The notes: generated by a model not told the origin, from the letters alone. A stretch of DNA of 64,000 nucleotides from Curvibacter sp. AEP1-3 (GCF_002163715.1 NZ_CP015698.1:930001-994000); one strand, 5' to 3'. Positions 36,443 through 46,570 are shown, numbered from the stretch's first letter. A program made the numbers and translations.

Positions 36443-37198
36443 GTGAACACCGTACTGAACATCTCTTCCTACAAATTTATCCCGCTTCCGGATGCTGCGG
36501 CCTTGCGCGAGGTTTTGCTGGCCCGGGCACAGGCCCTGCAGCTCAAAGGCACCATTCTTCTGGCTGAAGAAGGCATCAACCTGTTTCTCGCCGGGCCGGC
36601 AGATGATGTAAGGAGTTTTGTCAGCCAGCTCCAGCAAGACCCCCGGTTTGCGGATATCGCGCCCAAGGAAAGCTGGTCGGACACACAGCCGTTCAAGAAA
36701 ATGCTGGTCAAGGTCAAAGGTGAAATCATCCGCATGAACCACCCCACCATTAAACCCGCTGATGGCCGCGCGCCCTCGGTGGCACCCGCAACCGTCAAGC
36801 GCTGGCTGGACCAGGGGCATGATGACAATGGCCGCCCGGTGGTTACCCTGGATACGCGCAATGACTTTGAAGTCGATGAAGGCACGTTTGATGGCGCCAT
36901 TGATTGGCGAATTACCAAGTTCACCGAATTCCCGGACGCCTTCCGGGCGCACCTGGACGAGCTCAAAGACAAAACCGTAGTCAGCTTTTGCACCGGGGGC
37001 ATCCGCTGTGAAAAAGCGGCCATCCTGATGCGCGAAGAAGGCCTGGAACACGTCTACCAGCTCGAAGGCGGCATCCTCAAATACTTTGAGGAAACCGACG
37101 GCAGCCACTACAACGGTGGCTGCTTTGTGTTCGACGAACGCCGGGCACTCGGTGCAGATCTGCAGGCGACCGGCCTGCAGCACAGCAGCGAAGCCTGA
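36443..37198 (+). CDS. trhO: tRNA uridine 5-oxyacetic acid-related hydroxylase TrhO (rhodanese family, UPF0176)
   Basis: Rhodanese-fold enzyme that in E. coli (YceA) performs oxygen-dependent hydroxylation of wobble uridine 34 to 5-hydroxyuridine. 251 aa starting at a GTG (36443). The N-terminal ferredoxin-like domain has [18 protein letters not shown]; the C-terminal rhodanese domain has the active-site loop [11 protein letters not shown] with the catalytic cysteine, and FDERRALG is near the end. 9 bp after the STAS-like gene, so probably cotranscribed. Confidence 0.93.
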   Translation: MNTVLNISSYKFIPLPDAAALREVLLARAQALQLKGTILLAEEGINLFLAGPADDVRSFVSQLQQDPRFADIAPKESWSDTQPFKKMLVKVKGEIIRMNHPTIKPADGRAPSVAPATVKRWLDQGHDDNGRPVVTLDTRNDFEVDEGTFDGAIDWRITKFTEFPDAFRAHLDELKDKTVVSFCTGGIRCEKAAILMREEGLEHVYQLEGGILKYFEETDGSHYNGGCFVFDERRALGADLQATGLQHSSEA

Positions 37199-37202
37199 GC
37201 GG

Positions 37203-38027
37203 CTAGCGCTGCACCACCGGGTCGCCAGCGGACAGATTGGCGCGCTTGAGCCAGGCAAACACAGAGTCCACCGTCACGGTTTCTATGCGGTCGGAATAGC
37301 GCTTCTCATCCGGGTGGTCATCAAACGCCACATTCGCCTTGGTCATGCGCGCTCCGAGGCGCACCAAAGGGGTGATCGTCAGGGTCGTAGGCTGGTAAGC
37401 GGCGCCCTGTAACCAGCTCTGCGCCTGAGCGCGGTTGGTCACCGGCGCTGCAGTGCCGGCCGTCATTGCAAAGGCCAGTGTTTCGATTGCCCACTGGTTG
37501 CTCTGCTGGTACTTTTCTGCCCACGGATACGCCACCATGTTGTAGCGCGGCTGGTGGAGCACCAGGGACTGCTGCGCATCGTGCAGCACTCTCAGCATCG
37601 CGGATTGGGCTTGCGGGCTGAGGACGACCCAGGCTGCTTCGTATTGCCAGAGGTCATCCAGAAAGAACTCGCCAAGCCCCTGCCGGTAGATGGCGGATTC
37701 CGCTGTGCCGCACAGATTGAGCTTGTGCAGCACCCGCCACACATGCCCGCCATCCGCGGTGTCCTGCCGGTACACAAACCCCAGGTGCGAGTAACGCACA
37801 CCGTATTTGCTCAGGTCCTGTCCGGCGCGCGCCATGACTACCACCTTGGCTCCGCTGGCATCCAGCGCCTGTAGTGTCTTCCAGGCCAAGGTCATGGACT
37901 TCTCCACGGTCTCAGGCTTCAGGTCCTGCGGCTCATTACAAGCGCGGCCGGCCTGTACCTGACCCGCAAAAGAAACAACCAGCAGGCCGGCAGCCAGGCA
38001 ACGCTGCATGGAGCTCGGGCGGCTCAC
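37203..38027 (-). CDS. DUF2145 family secreted protein
   Basis: 274-aa protein with a signal peptide (LAAGLLVVSFAGQVQAGRAC). The mature part includes VVVMARAGQDLSKYGVRYSH, HKLNLCGTAESAIYRQGLGE and NMVAYPWAEKYQQSNQWAIE, which I recognise as a DUF2145 pattern. A conserved-looking His and Cys pair (RYSHLGF; NLCGT) may be catalytic, but no activity is known. The ATG overlaps the stop of the upstream membrane-protein gene by four bases, so the two are translationally coupled. Confidence 0.82.
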   Translation of the reverse strand: MSRPSSMQRCLAAGLLVVSFAGQVQAGRACNEPQDLKPETVEKSMTLAWKTLQALDASGAKVVVMARAGQDLSKYGVRYSHLGFVYRQDTADGGHVWRVLHKLNLCGTAESAIYRQGLGEFFLDDLWQYEAAWVVLSPQAQSAMLRVLHDAQQSLVLHQPRYNMVAYPWAEKYQQSNQWAIETLAFAMTAGTAAPVTNRAQAQSWLQGAAYQPTTLTITPLVRLGARMTKANVAFDDHPDEKRYSDRIETVTVDSVFAWLKRANLSAGDPVVQR

Positions 38028-38473
38028 TGGCTGACGCGTTCGTTGTGCAACAGGGCCTTGCCGATTTCGTTGGGGATAAAGGCGATCACCTTGCCCGCAA
38101 CGGACAACACCACGCCGGTGCTGATCACGCTGACAAACACGACAGTGCCCACGGCCGCAGAGGCACCGGAGGCTGCTTTGCCCGAGACCTCCACGCTGGC
38201 CCGCGCGCCATCGGACATACGCTCCAGCACATAGACCGTGCCCTTGACAGAGGCCTCCACGCCCTTCACCACCAACACTGCGCCCGCCGTAGAAAACGCG
38301 ACGGGAATGGCGACTACCGCACCCGCACTGGCCCCGACCACAGAAGCCACAGGCATGGCACTGATGGCACTGAACGCAGAAGCGTCAGTCTGTGAATAGG
38401 CATAAAAAGGCGCGCTAGCGCCCGCCAGAATTGCGCAAGCAGCTATTACTTTGGTAGCAAAGCGGATCTTCAA
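38024..38473 (-). CDS. Hypothetical exported Ala/Val-rich protein
   Basis: 149 aa from a TTG at 38473, chosen because GGAG lies 9 nt upstream and the following KIRFATKVIAACAILAGASA is a good signal peptide; an ATG at 38554 would add 27 unlikely residues. The mature protein alternates hydrophobic segments (VGASAGAVVAIPVAFSTAGA; AVGTVVFVSVISTGVVLSVA) with a short polar one. The signal peptide core is encoded by a copy of the dispersed repeat (38405-38459). No family was recognised. Coupled to the DUF2145 gene, so the two products may act together at the envelope. Confidence 0.7.
   Translation of the reverse strand: MKIRFATKVIAACAILAGASAPFYAYSQTDASAFSAISAMPVASVVGASAGAVVAIPVAFSTAGAVLVVKGVEASVKGTVYVLERMSDGARASVEVSGKAASGASAAVGTVVFVSVISTGVVLSVAGKVIAFIPNEIGKALLHNERVSQ
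38405..38459 (-). repeat. Dispersed ~50-bp repeat, copy 7, encodes a signal peptide
   Basis: The minus strand reads GCTACCAAAGTAATAGCTGC then TTGCGCA, a spacer and GGGCGCTAGCGCG. In sense orientation within the hypothetical gene, it is translated ATKVIAACAILAGASAPF, the hydrophobic core of the predicted signal peptide. Confidence 0.85.
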
Positions 38474-38528
38474 AACGGAACTCCAGTTGTCTGAAAGCCC
38501 ACAGCTTACGCAATTTTCCGGCGGACAC

Positions 38529-38551
38529 AAAAAAGCCCGCCGAAGCGGGCT
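38529..38551 (-). terminator. Rho-independent terminator after the flavodoxin gene
   Basis: On the minus strand AGCCCGC-TTCG-GCGGGCT forms a perfect 7-bp stem with a UUCG tetraloop, followed by TTTTT. It lies 35 bp past the stop of the flavodoxin-like gene and just before the hypothetical gene start. Confidence 0.88.
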
Positions 38552-38585
38552 CAAGCATTTCAGACCGAAGAGGTCTGAGACAAGC

Positions 38586-39119
38586 TTAGGCCTTCAGCTT
38601 GGCGGCAATGGATGCCACGCGTGCGCCGTAAGCTTTGGCGGTGTCCAGATCGCCTTGGGGGATGTCTTCGGCAGGGCTGGTAGGACCGACTTGGGCCATC
38701 ACGCCGGAGTTGGAACCGATGCGGTTGATGGTGCCGTCGTTCATGGCAGGCTGGCCGACCCAGATCATGCCGTGCTGCTGAGACAGGGTGATGAAGTACT
38801 GGATGGTGGACAGCTTGTCACCGCTGGGGCTTGCGGAAATGGTGAAGCCGCCAGCCACTTTGTCTTTCCAGGCAGTGGTGAACCAACGCTTGCTGGATGC
38901 ATCGGCAAACTTCTTGAACTGCCAAGAAGCCATACCCATGTAAGTGGGGGAACCGAAGATCACGGCGTCTGCCGCATCCAGAGTGGCCCACTGGGCATCG
39001 GTGATGTCGCCATTGGCGTCGATGGTGATCAGCTCGGCGCTGGCGCCTTCTGCCACGAATTGCGCAACGCGCTGGGTGTGACCGTAACCGGAATGGAACA
39101 CGACTGCTACTTTTGCCAT
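38586..39119 (-). CDS. Flavodoxin-fold NAD(P)H-dependent oxidoreductase (WrbA-like)
   Basis: 177-aa FMN-binding protein. The phosphate-binding loop is VVFHSGYGHTQRVAQFV and the second FMN loop is IFGSPTYMGMASWQFKKFAD; the third is GGFTISASPSGDKLSTIQYF. Related to WrbA/NQO quinone reductases but about 20 residues shorter. AGGAGT precedes the ATG. 65 bp downstream of the pirin gene on the same strand, so likely cotranscribed; a terminator follows. Possible role in quinone or electrophile detoxification. Confidence 0.87.
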   Translation of the reverse strand: MAKVAVVFHSGYGHTQRVAQFVAEGASAELITIDANGDITDAQWATLDAADAVIFGSPTYMGMASWQFKKFADASSKRWFTTAWKDKVAGGFTISASPSGDKLSTIQYFITLSQQHGMIWVGQPAMNDGTINRIGSNSGVMAQVGPTSPAEDIPQGDLDTAKAYGARVASIAAKLKA

Positions 39120-39184
39120 TTGTTAACTCCTAGGTAAAAAGACTCAAAGAAAGATGCCCGCACCTTGCGGACACCGGAAAAAAA

Positions 39185-39886
39185 TCAGGCTTCCAGATCA
39201 AAAACCAGGACTTCTGCATCCTGCGCCGCGTCCAGCACCAAGGTGCTTTCGGCGCTGAGCAACGCAGCATCCCCAGTCTGCAGGGGCGTGCCGTTCACCG
39301 ATACCGAACCGCGCAGCACCTGCACATAGCCTTTGCGGGCGGGGTCCAGCGCCAGGCTCGCTGCCTGGGCGCCGTCCAACAAACCGCTGTACAGCTTGGC
39401 GTCGGCGTGAATCACCACGCTGCCTTCCGCACCATCCGGCGAAGCCACCAGCTTCAGGGTGCCTTGCTTCTCGGCTGCAGCGAATGTCTTTTGTTCGTAG
39501 CTTGGCGGAATGCCGGTCACATTGGGCTCGATCCAGATCTGGAAGAAATGGGTCGTGTCGTTGGGCGCGTGGTTGAACTCGCTATGCATCACCCCGGTGC
39601 CTGCGCTCATGCGCTGGACATCGCCCGGTGGAATGCCTTTGACATTGCCCATGCTGTCTTTGTGCGCCAGGCTGCCCGACATGACGTAGCTGATGATCTC
39701 CATGTCGCGGTGGCCATGCGTGCCGAAGCCGGTGCCGGGAGCGATGCGGTCTTCATTGATGACGCGCAGATTGCCCCAGCCCATGTGCGCGGGGTCGTAG
39801 TACCCGGCGAACGAAAAGCTGTGAAAAGACTTGAGCCAGCCGTGGTCGGCATAGCCTCTGTCCTGCGATTTGCGTACGGTCAACAT
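39185..39886 (-). CDS. Pirin family protein (bicupin)
   Basis: 233-aa bicupin of the pirin/YhhW type, several of which are quercetin dioxygenases or redox sensors. The N-terminal cupin metal ligands are seen in GTHGHRDMEIISYVMSG and GTGVMHSEFNH; opening residues MLTVRKSQDRGYADHGWLKS match YhhW-like proteins. Divergent from a LysR-type regulator with a 111-bp gap holding a candidate LysR box. It leads the pirin-flavodoxin pair. Confidence 0.9.
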   Translation of the reverse strand: MLTVRKSQDRGYADHGWLKSFHSFSFAGYYDPAHMGWGNLRVINEDRIAPGTGFGTHGHRDMEIISYVMSGSLAHKDSMGNVKGIPPGDVQRMSAGTGVMHSEFNHAPNDTTHFFQIWIEPNVTGIPPSYEQKTFAAAEKQGTLKLVASPDGAEGSVVIHADAKLYSGLLDGAQAASLALDPARKGYVQVLRGSVSVNGTPLQTGDAALLSAESTLVLDAAQDAEVLVFDLEA

Positions 39887-39947
39887 GTGATGTGCCTCTG
39901 GTTTCGTATGGGTTGAACTTTAGGCCCCGGCCACTCGATTTCCATCC

Positions 39948-39964
39948 ATGCCGTTTGATGGCAT
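39948..39964. promoter_or_regulatory. Candidate LysR-type operator
   Basis: ATGCC-N7-GGCAT is a perfect 5-bp dyad of the size bound by LysR-type regulators. It lies between the divergent pirin gene (start 39886) and lysR gene (start 39998), 34 bp before the latter. The assignment rests on position and symmetry alone. Confidence 0.4.
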
Positions 39965-39997
39965 CATTCAAAAAAACTCAACTTAAGGGCATCGACC

Positions 39998-40939
39998 ATG
40001 CAAACCGCGCGTGACTTCCTCACCCCCGACGCACTCTCCATGTTGCAGTCGATCGCAGAGGCTGGCAGCTTCGCCGCAGCCGCCCGCGAGATGGGCATGG
40101 TGCCTAGCGCCCTGACCTACCGGGTGCGCCAGATTGAAGACGCCTTGGACGTGCTCTTGTATGACCGCAGCTCGCGCCAGGCCAAGCTCACCGCCGCCGG
40201 TGCGGAGCTGCTGCGCGAGGGCGCTCGATTGCTGGAAGAAATTGACGCCGTGGCCAACCGTGTGAAGCGTGTGGCTACCGGCTGGGAGCCGCAACTGACC
40301 ATTGCCATCGACACGGTGATTTCCAAACCGGTGGTGATGGAGCTGTGCGAGAGCTTTTTCAGCCAATCGCCCCCTACCCGCATTCGGATTCGAGAAGAAA
40401 CGCTATCCGGGACCCTGGAGGCGCTACTCACCGGGCAGGCCGACCTGGCCCTGGGTGTGGGCCCCGACTCTGCGCGCACTGCGGGCGTGCACAGCAAACC
40501 CCTGGGCAGCATGACTTTTGTGTATGCCGTGGCCCCCCACCACCCTCTGGCCGATGCCCCCGAGCCTTTGACCGATGACGTAATCCAGAAGCACCGCGCC
40601 GTGGCCGTGGCGGACTCCATCCAGCGCGGAGCGGGCCAGACCTACGGCCTGCTGAGTGGGCAGGACGTCTTTACCGTGCCCACCATGCAGGCCAAGCTGG
40701 ACGCGCAATTGCGCGGCCTGGGCGGCGGCAACCTGCCCCGCTGCATGGCTGACAGCTACATCACCACCGGCCGCCTGGTGGTCAAAAAAACAGAAAGACC
40801 CCAGCGCACGGTACCGCTGCACTATGCCTGGCGCCTGTCCAAAACAGTGAATCAGGGCAATGCTTTGCAGTGGTGGCTCAATCAGCTGGAGAGTGAAACC
40901 ACGCGGGCCGCACTGATATCGGAACACCGCACTTCATAA
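39998..40939 (+). CDS. LysR family transcriptional regulator
   Basis: 313 aa. The winged helix-turn-helix is at residues 8-66 (LTPDALSMLQSIAEAGSF-like start, then SFAAAAREMGMVPSALTYRV, QIEDALDVLLYDR). The effector domain follows (from about 95) and ends near residue 300. It faces the pirin/flavodoxin genes and probably controls them, perhaps in response to electrophiles or quinones; the effector is not predictable. Confidence 0.92.
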   Translation: MQTARDFLTPDALSMLQSIAEAGSFAAAAREMGMVPSALTYRVRQIEDALDVLLYDRSSRQAKLTAAGAELLREGARLLEEIDAVANRVKRVATGWEPQLTIAIDTVISKPVVMELCESFFSQSPPTRIRIREETLSGTLEALLTGQADLALGVGPDSARTAGVHSKPLGSMTFVYAVAPHHPLADAPEPLTDDVIQKHRAVAVADSIQRGAGQTYGLLSGQDVFTVPTMQAKLDAQLRGLGGGNLPRCMADSYITTGRLVVKKTERPQRTVPLHYAWRLSKTVNQGNALQWWLNQLESETTRAALISEHRTS

Positions 40940-41001
40940 ACGATTTACGCCCTGCAGCTGCGTGTATAAAGAGACCATTACAACTACTGGAGATAGCGCC
41001 C

Positions 41002-42045
41002 ATGACAACATCCCGACACATCGCCATCGTGGGCGCCGGCATGGCAGCCATCACCTGTGCGCGCACATTGGTCCAGGCTGGTCATACCGTCACCGTGTTT
41101 GAAAAAAGCCGTGGCCCCGGCGGACGCATGTCGACGCGGGAAAGCGCCTTCGGCACCTTTGACCATGGCGCCCAGTACTTCACGGTGCGGGATGCGCGTT
41201 TCACCCAGGCCCTGCAAACCACGCCCGGCCTGTGCCGTCCCTGGAGTGCCAACACCGTGCGCGTGCTCGACTCGCATGGGCGGGTAGCTGCTGCCGCCCT
41301 GCCCGGCCGCGATGCGCACTGGGTGCCTGCACCCGGTATGAACGCCCTGTTGCGCGCCTGGGCCAAGCCGCTGCTGGATGCAGGCCAACTCTTGGTCAAC
41401 ACCCGCGTGACTGCCTTGGAGCAGGACTCCCTGCACAAAAAGAAATGGCAGTTGCGCACCTCGGGTGACGCCGGCACCAACCACGTCTACGGCGGTTTTG
41501 ACGAGGTCATTCTCGCCATCCCCCACCCCCAAGCCCAAGAACTGCTGGCCACCACCCCCAAAGGCGCCGCGATGGCCAAGAAAACCTCCAAAGTCTCCGT
41601 CGCTCCCTGCTGGACTCTGATGCTGGCCTACCCCCAGGCGGTGCAGCCCGGCCTCACCACCCTGGGCCCGCAGTGGAATGCCGCCCGCAGCACCCACCAT
41701 CGCGTGGCATGGCTATCCCGTGAATCCAGCAAGCCCGGCCGCGGCAAGGTCGAGCGCTGGACAGTGCAGGCCAGTGCAGCCTGGTCCCAAGAGCATTTGA
41801 ACGACACCCCAGACCGCATTCAGGCCAAGCTGATCAAGGCCTTTGCCGAGATCACCGGCATCCGTGCCGAACCCGCCCACGCGCAAGTGCACCGCTGGCT
41901 CTATGCCAAAACCGAAGCGCCCTTGGGCGAGAGCTTTTTGTGGGACAGCAAGTCCGGCATCGGCGTGTGTGGTGACTGGTGCATAGGCCACCGCGTGGAA
42001 GACGCGTTTGTCTCCGGTCTGGAACTCGCACTGAAAGTTGCTTAA
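41002..42045 (+). CDS. FAD-dependent oxidoreductase, renalase-like
   Basis: 347-aa flavoprotein. N-terminal Rossmann motif [20 protein letters not shown] and the second FAD contact [16 protein letters not shown] match renalase-type NAD(P)/FAD oxidoreductases; [12 protein letters not shown] follows as in that group. The C-terminal FAD-binding loop is [25 protein letters not shown]-like purines (GGAGATAG) precede the ATG. It overlaps or abuts gluQ. Bacterial renalases oxidise aberrant dihydro-NAD isomers; whether this one does is not known. Confidence 0.88.
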   Translation: MTTSRHIAIVGAGMAAITCARTLVQAGHTVTVFEKSRGPGGRMSTRESAFGTFDHGAQYFTVRDARFTQALQTTPGLCRPWSANTVRVLDSHGRVAAAALPGRDAHWVPAPGMNALLRAWAKPLLDAGQLLVNTRVTALEQDSLHKKKWQLRTSGDAGTNHVYGGFDEVILAIPHPQAQELLATTPKGAAMAKKTSKVSVAPCWTLMLAYPQAVQPGLTTLGPQWNAARSTHHRVAWLSRESSKPGRGKVERWTVQASAAWSQEHLNDTPDRIQAKLIKAFAEITGIRAEPAHAQVHRWLYAKTEAPLGESFLWDSKSGIGVCGDWCIGHRVEDAFVSGLELALKVA

Positions 42046-42061
42046 CTCCCGCACATTGAAT

Positions 42062-43006
42062 GTGACTTACAGAGGGCGCTTTGCCCCCTCCCCCACGGGC
42101 CCGCTGCATGCGGGCTCTTTGCTTGCTGCACTGGCCAGCTGGCTGGATGCCCGCGCCCATGGCGGGCAATGGTTGGTGCGCATCGAAGACGTGGACACGC
42201 CCCGCTGCGTGCCCGGTGCGGACCAATTCATCCTGCAGCAACTGGCCACTTGCGGACTGTTGCCCGATGAGACGCCCGTGTGGCAGAGCGCGCGTTTCGC
42301 TCTGTACCGCGACGCCCTGGACCAGTTGATTGCCAAGGACATGGCATACCCCTGTGCATGCTCGCGCAAAGACATTGCGCTGGCGCGGGAAGCCCAGGGG
42401 GAAAGCAAGTCACGCCATGGCGAATTGGTCTACCCCGGCACCTGCCGCGCGGGGCTGCACGGTCGCACCGGCCGTGCATGGCGATTCCGCACCGACCTGG
42501 CAGAAATCATGCAAAAACAGGTGCTAGCGCCCGAGGAATATGCGCGAGCAGCTACGGAAATAATAGCAACTCCAAGCCCGAACTGGGAATGGACGGACCG
42601 GCGACTCGGTCTCCAATCACAGAGGTTGTCGGGCGAAGTGGGTGACTTTGTGCTGCTGCGGGCAGATGGCCTCTGGGCCTACCAGCTGGCGGTGGTGGTA
42701 GACGATGCGGCACAAGGCATCACCCACATCGTGCGGGGGGCCGACCTGGCCGACAACACGGTGCGCCAGTTGGCGCTTCAGGCGGCGCTGGGGCTTCCAC
42801 CCGTGCAGTACTTGCACACGCCTTTGGAGCTGGGCACCAATGGCGAAAAACTGAGCAAGCAAAACGGCGCTGCCGCACTGGACCTCTCAGACCCGCTGGC
42901 TGCGCTCAATCGCGCTGCCAGCGCTTTGGGGATGCAACCCCAGGCCGGTGATATCAGCGCAGCCCTGTTTCACTGGACGGGCGAGTGGCGCCTGCGCTTT
43001 CCCTGA
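42062..43006 (+). CDS. gluQ: Glutamyl-Q tRNA(Asp) synthetase
   Basis: Truncated glutamyl-tRNA synthetase paralogue that attaches glutamate to queuosine in tRNA-Asp. It has the HIGH-like [14 protein letters not shown], the zinc/Cys-type PCACSRKDI, and the KMSKS-like EKLSKQNG; it lacks the anticodon-binding domain, which separates GluQ from GltX. The GTG at 42062 ([14 protein letters not shown]) is preferred since it matches the family start; a TTG at 42038 inside the previous gene is the alternative. About 17 residues ([17 protein letters not shown]) are an in-frame insertion encoded by a dispersed repeat. 314 aa. Confidence 0.92.
   Translation: MTYRGRFAPSPTGPLHAGSLLAALASWLDARAHGGQWLVRIEDVDTPRCVPGADQFILQQLATCGLLPDETPVWQSARFALYRDALDQLIAKDMAYPCACSRKDIALAREAQGESKSRHGELVYPGTCRAGLHGRTGRAWRFRTDLAEIMQKQVLAPEEYARAATEIIATPSPNWEWTDRRLGLQSQRLSGEVGDFVLLRADGLWAYQLAVVVDDAAQGITHIVRGADLADNTVRQLALQAALGLPPVQYLHTPLELGTNGEKLSKQNGAAALDLSDPLAALNRAASALGMQPQAGDISAALFHWTGEWRLRFP
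42512..42568 (-). repeat. Dispersed ~50-bp repeat, copy 8, inside gluQ
   Basis: The minus strand reads GCTATTATTTCCGTAGCTGC then TCGCGCA, a spacer and GGGCGCTAGCACC, the best match to consensus. It is antisense to gluQ and translated as [17 protein letters not shown]. Confidence 0.9.
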
Positions 43007-43024
43007 GCGGGATCACATAGGCAG

Positions 43025-44587
43025 TCACGCCAACAGCAAAGTTCCGCGCTTTTCGTCTTCCACGGTGAACTGCGCCATCTGACGCACCAGCTCGGCCGCT
43101 TGCTTCTTGAGGCCGGTGGCGGTGTTGGCTATTTCTTCGACCAAGGCTGCGTTTTGCTGAGTAGCCTGGTCCATCTGGATGACCGCGTCACTGACCTGCG
43201 AGATGCCGTTGGACTGTTCCCGGCTGGCTGCGCTGATCTCAATCAGGATGTTGCTGACGCGCTGGGTGGCTTGCTGCATGTCGACCATGGTCAATCCGGC
43301 GTCTTCGGCCAGGGTCGAGCCTTGGGCCACCCGCTCCACACTGGCGTTGATGAGAGACTTGATTTCTTTGGCGGCCTCCGCGCTGCGCCCTGCCAGCGAA
43401 CGCACCTCTGAGGCCACCACGGCAAACCCGCGCCCTTGTTCGCCGGCGCGGGCGGCTTCCACCGCTGCGTTCAAGGCAAGGATATTGGTCTGAAAGGCAA
43501 TGCCTTCAATCACACTCACAATGCCGGCAATCTGGTGCGAGGAATCATTGATACCCCGCATGGTCTCTACGACCTGAGCAACCGCTGTACCGCCGCGCTG
43601 TGCAACCTCTGCGGCTTGCTTGGCCAGGAAGTCAGCTTGGGCAGCGGACTCGGCATTTTTGTTAACCACCGCGGTCAGTTGCTCTATGGATGCCGCCGTT
43701 TGCTGAATGGCGCTGGCCTGGTTCTCAGTCCGGGCGGAGAGGTCCTGGTTGCCTTGCGCAATCTCGGAACTCGCGTCAGACACGCTATCGGCTACGGTGC
43801 GAACGGAAGTGACTGTCTGGTTGAGGCCCGCGCGCATGGTTTGCAGGGCTGCTTGCAAAGTACCGAGGCTGTCGCTACGGCCCTCATCCATGGTGGTGCG
43901 GGTTGCGAGATCGCCATCAGCGATCAGCTTGGCCGCCCGGGTGCTTGCATGCACTGGCTTTTGGATGCTGGCCAACGCGAGCCGGTACACCAAGAGTGCG
44001 ATGGCAGCCGCTACGCAAGCGGTGATCAACATGGCCGCAACACTGACCTCATAGGTCTTCTCAAATTCCTTGATGGAACCCGCCGCAAAGGTGTTGCTGA
44101 CCTCCACAGTGGCATCGACTCCGGCGCGGTGCTCCAGATATCTCGCGTGCACAGCGCCCAGTTGTGCGCGAGCGCTTTCAAGCTGACCGGCCACCACCGG
44201 CTCCACAATCTGCGAGCGGGCAGCCGCCACAAAAGCATTGGCAGCGGTGTGCTGGGCACCCAGGAGTTTGGACTCCAAGCCGAAAGGCGGATTCTTGGTC
44301 CAGTACTCCACGCGCTGCGCATATTCACCGGCAAGCTCCTCAAACCTCTTTTTTCCCTCCGCGCCCGTAAGGCTGCCATCCAACATCATGGACAGGACCA
44401 AGCGCATCTCGATCAGATACAAGGGGGGCGGCAAGATGTCTGCCACTACATCTTTGGCCACGTAAACCTTGTTGGCCGAAGCATCCAACTTGCCGATGTA
44501 GTGATATCCCTGCGCTGCCACTGAAAGCGCCGCCGCTACCCCAATCGCACCCAGAATGGCCATGACCCAGCGTAAAGACTTGAGCAT
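43025..44587 (-). CDS. Methyl-accepting chemotaxis protein (copy A)
   Basis: Transmembrane chemoreceptor, 520 aa. TM1 at residues 7-28, a helical periplasmic sensor (about 30-190, four-helix-bundle type, with [20 protein letters not shown]), TM2 near 192-212, HAMP, then a long signalling coiled coil. The hairpin tip is [26 protein letters not shown] sequence, which contacts CheA/CheW. There is no C-terminal CheR-tethering pentapeptide. The ATG at 44587 is preceded by AAGGAGA. It is a tandem paralogue of the gene at 45008-46570, equal in length and nearly identical in the signalling half. Convergent with gluQ. Confidence 0.94.
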   Translation of the reverse strand: MLKSLRWVMAILGAIGVAAALSVAAQGYHYIGKLDASANKVYVAKDVVADILPPPLYLIEMRLVLSMMLDGSLTGAEGKKRFEELAGEYAQRVEYWTKNPPFGLESKLLGAQHTAANAFVAAARSQIVEPVVAGQLESARAQLGAVHARYLEHRAGVDATVEVSNTFAAGSIKEFEKTYEVSVAAMLITACVAAAIALLVYRLALASIQKPVHASTRAAKLIADGDLATRTTMDEGRSDSLGTLQAALQTMRAGLNQTVTSVRTVADSVSDASSEIAQGNQDLSARTENQASAIQQTAASIEQLTAVVNKNAESAAQADFLAKQAAEVAQRGGTAVAQVVETMRGINDSSHQIAGIVSVIEGIAFQTNILALNAAVEAARAGEQGRGFAVVASEVRSLAGRSAEAAKEIKSLINASVERVAQGSTLAEDAGLTMVDMQQATQRVSNILIEISAASREQSNGISQVSDAVIQMDQATQQNAALVEEIANTATGLKKQAAELVRQMAQFTVEDEKRGTLLLA

Positions 44588-44738
44588 CCGTATCTCCTTC
44601 TTTGTTGTGTCTGAGCGGCCAACGCACCGCTCAAATTGTGCGATTGAGTGCACATGGATCGGGAATATAGATCAATTGCACTGATTTAGTGCATCGTTTT
44701 TTTTCTGAACATTTTTTACCCAAGAACTACGCCCTACC

Positions 44739-44955
44739 CATGGACAGCAGGCCGGCACGTGCCATGAACGAATGGGGTCAGCAGTATCTGGCGTTCCAAA
44801 AATATCTGCTATCAATTTTGAAGCTGCTTCCGCAGTTGCGCCGGGCGCTGGAGCACGAAATGATGCCAAAGGCCGGGTGGTACGGGAGGTTGGCATCGAC
44901 AGGGACCAGACCACAGCACACATCGTCTTGGCCTGCCTAGCTTCAACCTTATGAG
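44739..44955 (+). pseudogene. Relic of trmB (5' part), left by tandem duplication
   Basis: Bases 44805-44927 match the intact trmB at 46976-47098 at 94 of 123 positions without gaps, and 44739-44798 match 46909-46968 at 43 of 60. A single-base deletion near 44800 shifts the frame, and the shifted frame ends in TAG before the homology fades (about 44955, possibly further). The surviving open frame of 83 codons carries no TrmB catalytic motif. The relic lies between the two chemoreceptor genes just as trmB lies beyond the second, so the unit duplicated was chemoreceptor plus trmB. Confidence 0.85.
44808..44855 (+). repeat. Dispersed ~50-bp repeat, copy 9, inside trmB relic
   Basis: Plus-strand GCTATCAATTTTGAAGCTGC then TTCCGCA, a spacer and GGGCGCTGGAGC. 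It is at the same place as the copy inside intact trmB, so insertion came before the duplication. The relic copy is closer to consensus than the copy under coding constraint. Confidence 0.85.
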
Positions 44956-45007
44956 CAGTAGGGCACTAAACCCTGGGGCAGACGCGCTGCCGGGGCAAGC
45001 CAAGTGC

Positions 45008-46570
45008 TCAGGCCAGCAACAAATTGCCGCGCCTTTCGTCTTCCACGGTGAACTGTGCCATCTGACGCACCAGTTCGGCCGCCTGCATCTTGAGGCTGCT
45101 GGCAGCGGCGGCGATTTCTTCCACCAGTGCGGCGTTCTGTTGGGTGACCTGGTCCATTTGCATGACAGCGTCGCCCACCTGCGAAATACCGCTGGACTGT
45201 TCCTGGCTGGCAGAGCTGATCTCTGCCAGGATGTTGCTCACACGCTGGGTTGCTTGCAGCATGTCCGCCATAGTGGCGCCGGCGTTGTCTGCCAGGGCAG
45301 AACCATGGGCCACGCGCTCCACGCTGGCCCCGATCAAAGCCTTGATCTCTTTGGCCGCTTCGGCACTGCGTCCGGCCAGCGAGCGCACTTCAGACGCCAC
45401 CACGGCAAAACCGCGGCCTTGTTCACCGGCTCTCGCCGCTTCCACCGCCGCGTTCAGCGCCAGGATGTTGGTCTGGAAGGCAATGCCCTCGATCACGCTG
45501 ACGATGCCCGCAATTTGGCGGGATGACTCATTGATGCCGCGCATGGTCTCCACCACCTGCTCGACGGCCGCCCCGCCACGCTGAGCAACATCAGCCGCTT
45601 GCTTGGCAAGAATGTTGGCCTGCGCGGCAGACTCGGCGTTCTGGTTGACGACCGCGGTCAGCTCTTCCATGGAGGCCGCAGTCTCCTGCAGGGCACTCGC
45701 CTGGCTTTCTGTACGGGCAGACAGATCGTGGTTGCCCTGTGCAATTTCAGAGCTGGCGTTCGCAACGCTGTCAGCCACACCGCGAACCGTAGACACCGTG
45801 CTGTTCAGGCCCGTACGCATGGTCTGGAGAGCATCCTGCAAAGCGCCCAAGCTGTCAGTCCGGCCTTCATCCAATGGCACATGCGTTGCCAGATCTCCTG
45901 CAGCGATCAATTTGGCTGCCTGCGTACTGCCACGCACCGGCTTCTGGATGCTGGCCAACACCACGCGGTACACCACAAAGACAATCGCACCCGCAACCAA
46001 AGCCGTAACCAGCATGGCTCCGGTACTGAAACTGTGTGTGTCGTCAAAATCTTTCATCGTGGCTGCGGCGAATGCATTGCCTTCCGTCACCGTGACATCC
46101 ACGCCGGCGCGATGCTCCATGTAAAGGCCATGCACCGTGGCGAGGTTACCCTTGGCGGCATCCATCTGGCCTGCGACCACCGGCTCCACAATCTTGCTGC
46201 GCGCCGCGGCAATAAAGGCTTTGGCCGCCGTGTGCTGGGCACCCAGCAATTTGGCCTCCAAGCCGAAAGGCGGGTTTTTTGTCCAGTAATCGACGCGCTG
46301 GGCGTATTCGGCGGTCAGTTCGTCAAAACGCTTTTTGCCATCCGCCGCGTTCAGGCTCCCGTCCATCATCATGGAAAGCACCAAGCGCATCTCAATCAGG
46401 TACATGGGGGGCGGAAGGATGTCGGCCACCACATCCTTGGCCACGTAGACCTTGTTGGCAGAGTCGTCCAACTTGTTGATGAAGTGATACCCCTGGGCCG
46501 CCACAGCGAGTGCCGCTGCCACACCAATCGTGCCCAAAAGGGCCATGACCCAGCGCAATGACTTGAACAT
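45008..46570 (-). CDS. Methyl-accepting chemotaxis protein (copy B)
   Basis: 520-aa chemoreceptor, tandem paralogue of copy A. TM1 (residues 7-28), helical sensor with [22 protein letters not shown]2 near 192-212, HAMP and the conserved signalling tip ([20 protein letters not shown]). Differences from copy A are concentrated in the periplasmic helices (for example [20 protein letters not shown] against [20 protein letters not shown]), hinting at altered ligand range. The upstream 130 bp is unusually AT-rich. Divergent from trmB. Confidence 0.94.
   Translation of the reverse strand: MFKSLRWVMALLGTIGVAAALAVAAQGYHFINKLDDSANKVYVAKDVVADILPPPMYLIEMRLVLSMMMDGSLNAADGKKRFDELTAEYAQRVDYWTKNPPFGLEAKLLGAQHTAAKAFIAAARSKIVEPVVAGQMDAAKGNLATVHGLYMEHRAGVDVTVTEGNAFAAATMKDFDDTHSFSTGAMLVTALVAGAIVFVVYRVVLASIQKPVRGSTQAAKLIAAGDLATHVPLDEGRTDSLGALQDALQTMRTGLNSTVSTVRGVADSVANASSEIAQGNHDLSARTESQASALQETAASMEELTAVVNQNAESAAQANILAKQAADVAQRGGAAVEQVVETMRGINESSRQIAGIVSVIEGIAFQTNILALNAAVEAARAGEQGRGFAVVASEVRSLAGRSAEAAKEIKALIGASVERVAHGSALADNAGATMADMLQATQRVSNILAEISSASQEQSSGISQVGDAVMQMDQVTQQNAALVEEIAAAASSLKMQAAELVRQMAQFTVEDERRGNLLLA

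Noticed and set aside
44689-44940. 83-codon open frame between the two chemoreceptors as a real gene
   Set aside because: Nucleotide homology shows a frameshifted trmB remnant; the reading frame differs from trmB after the deletion and has no functional motif.
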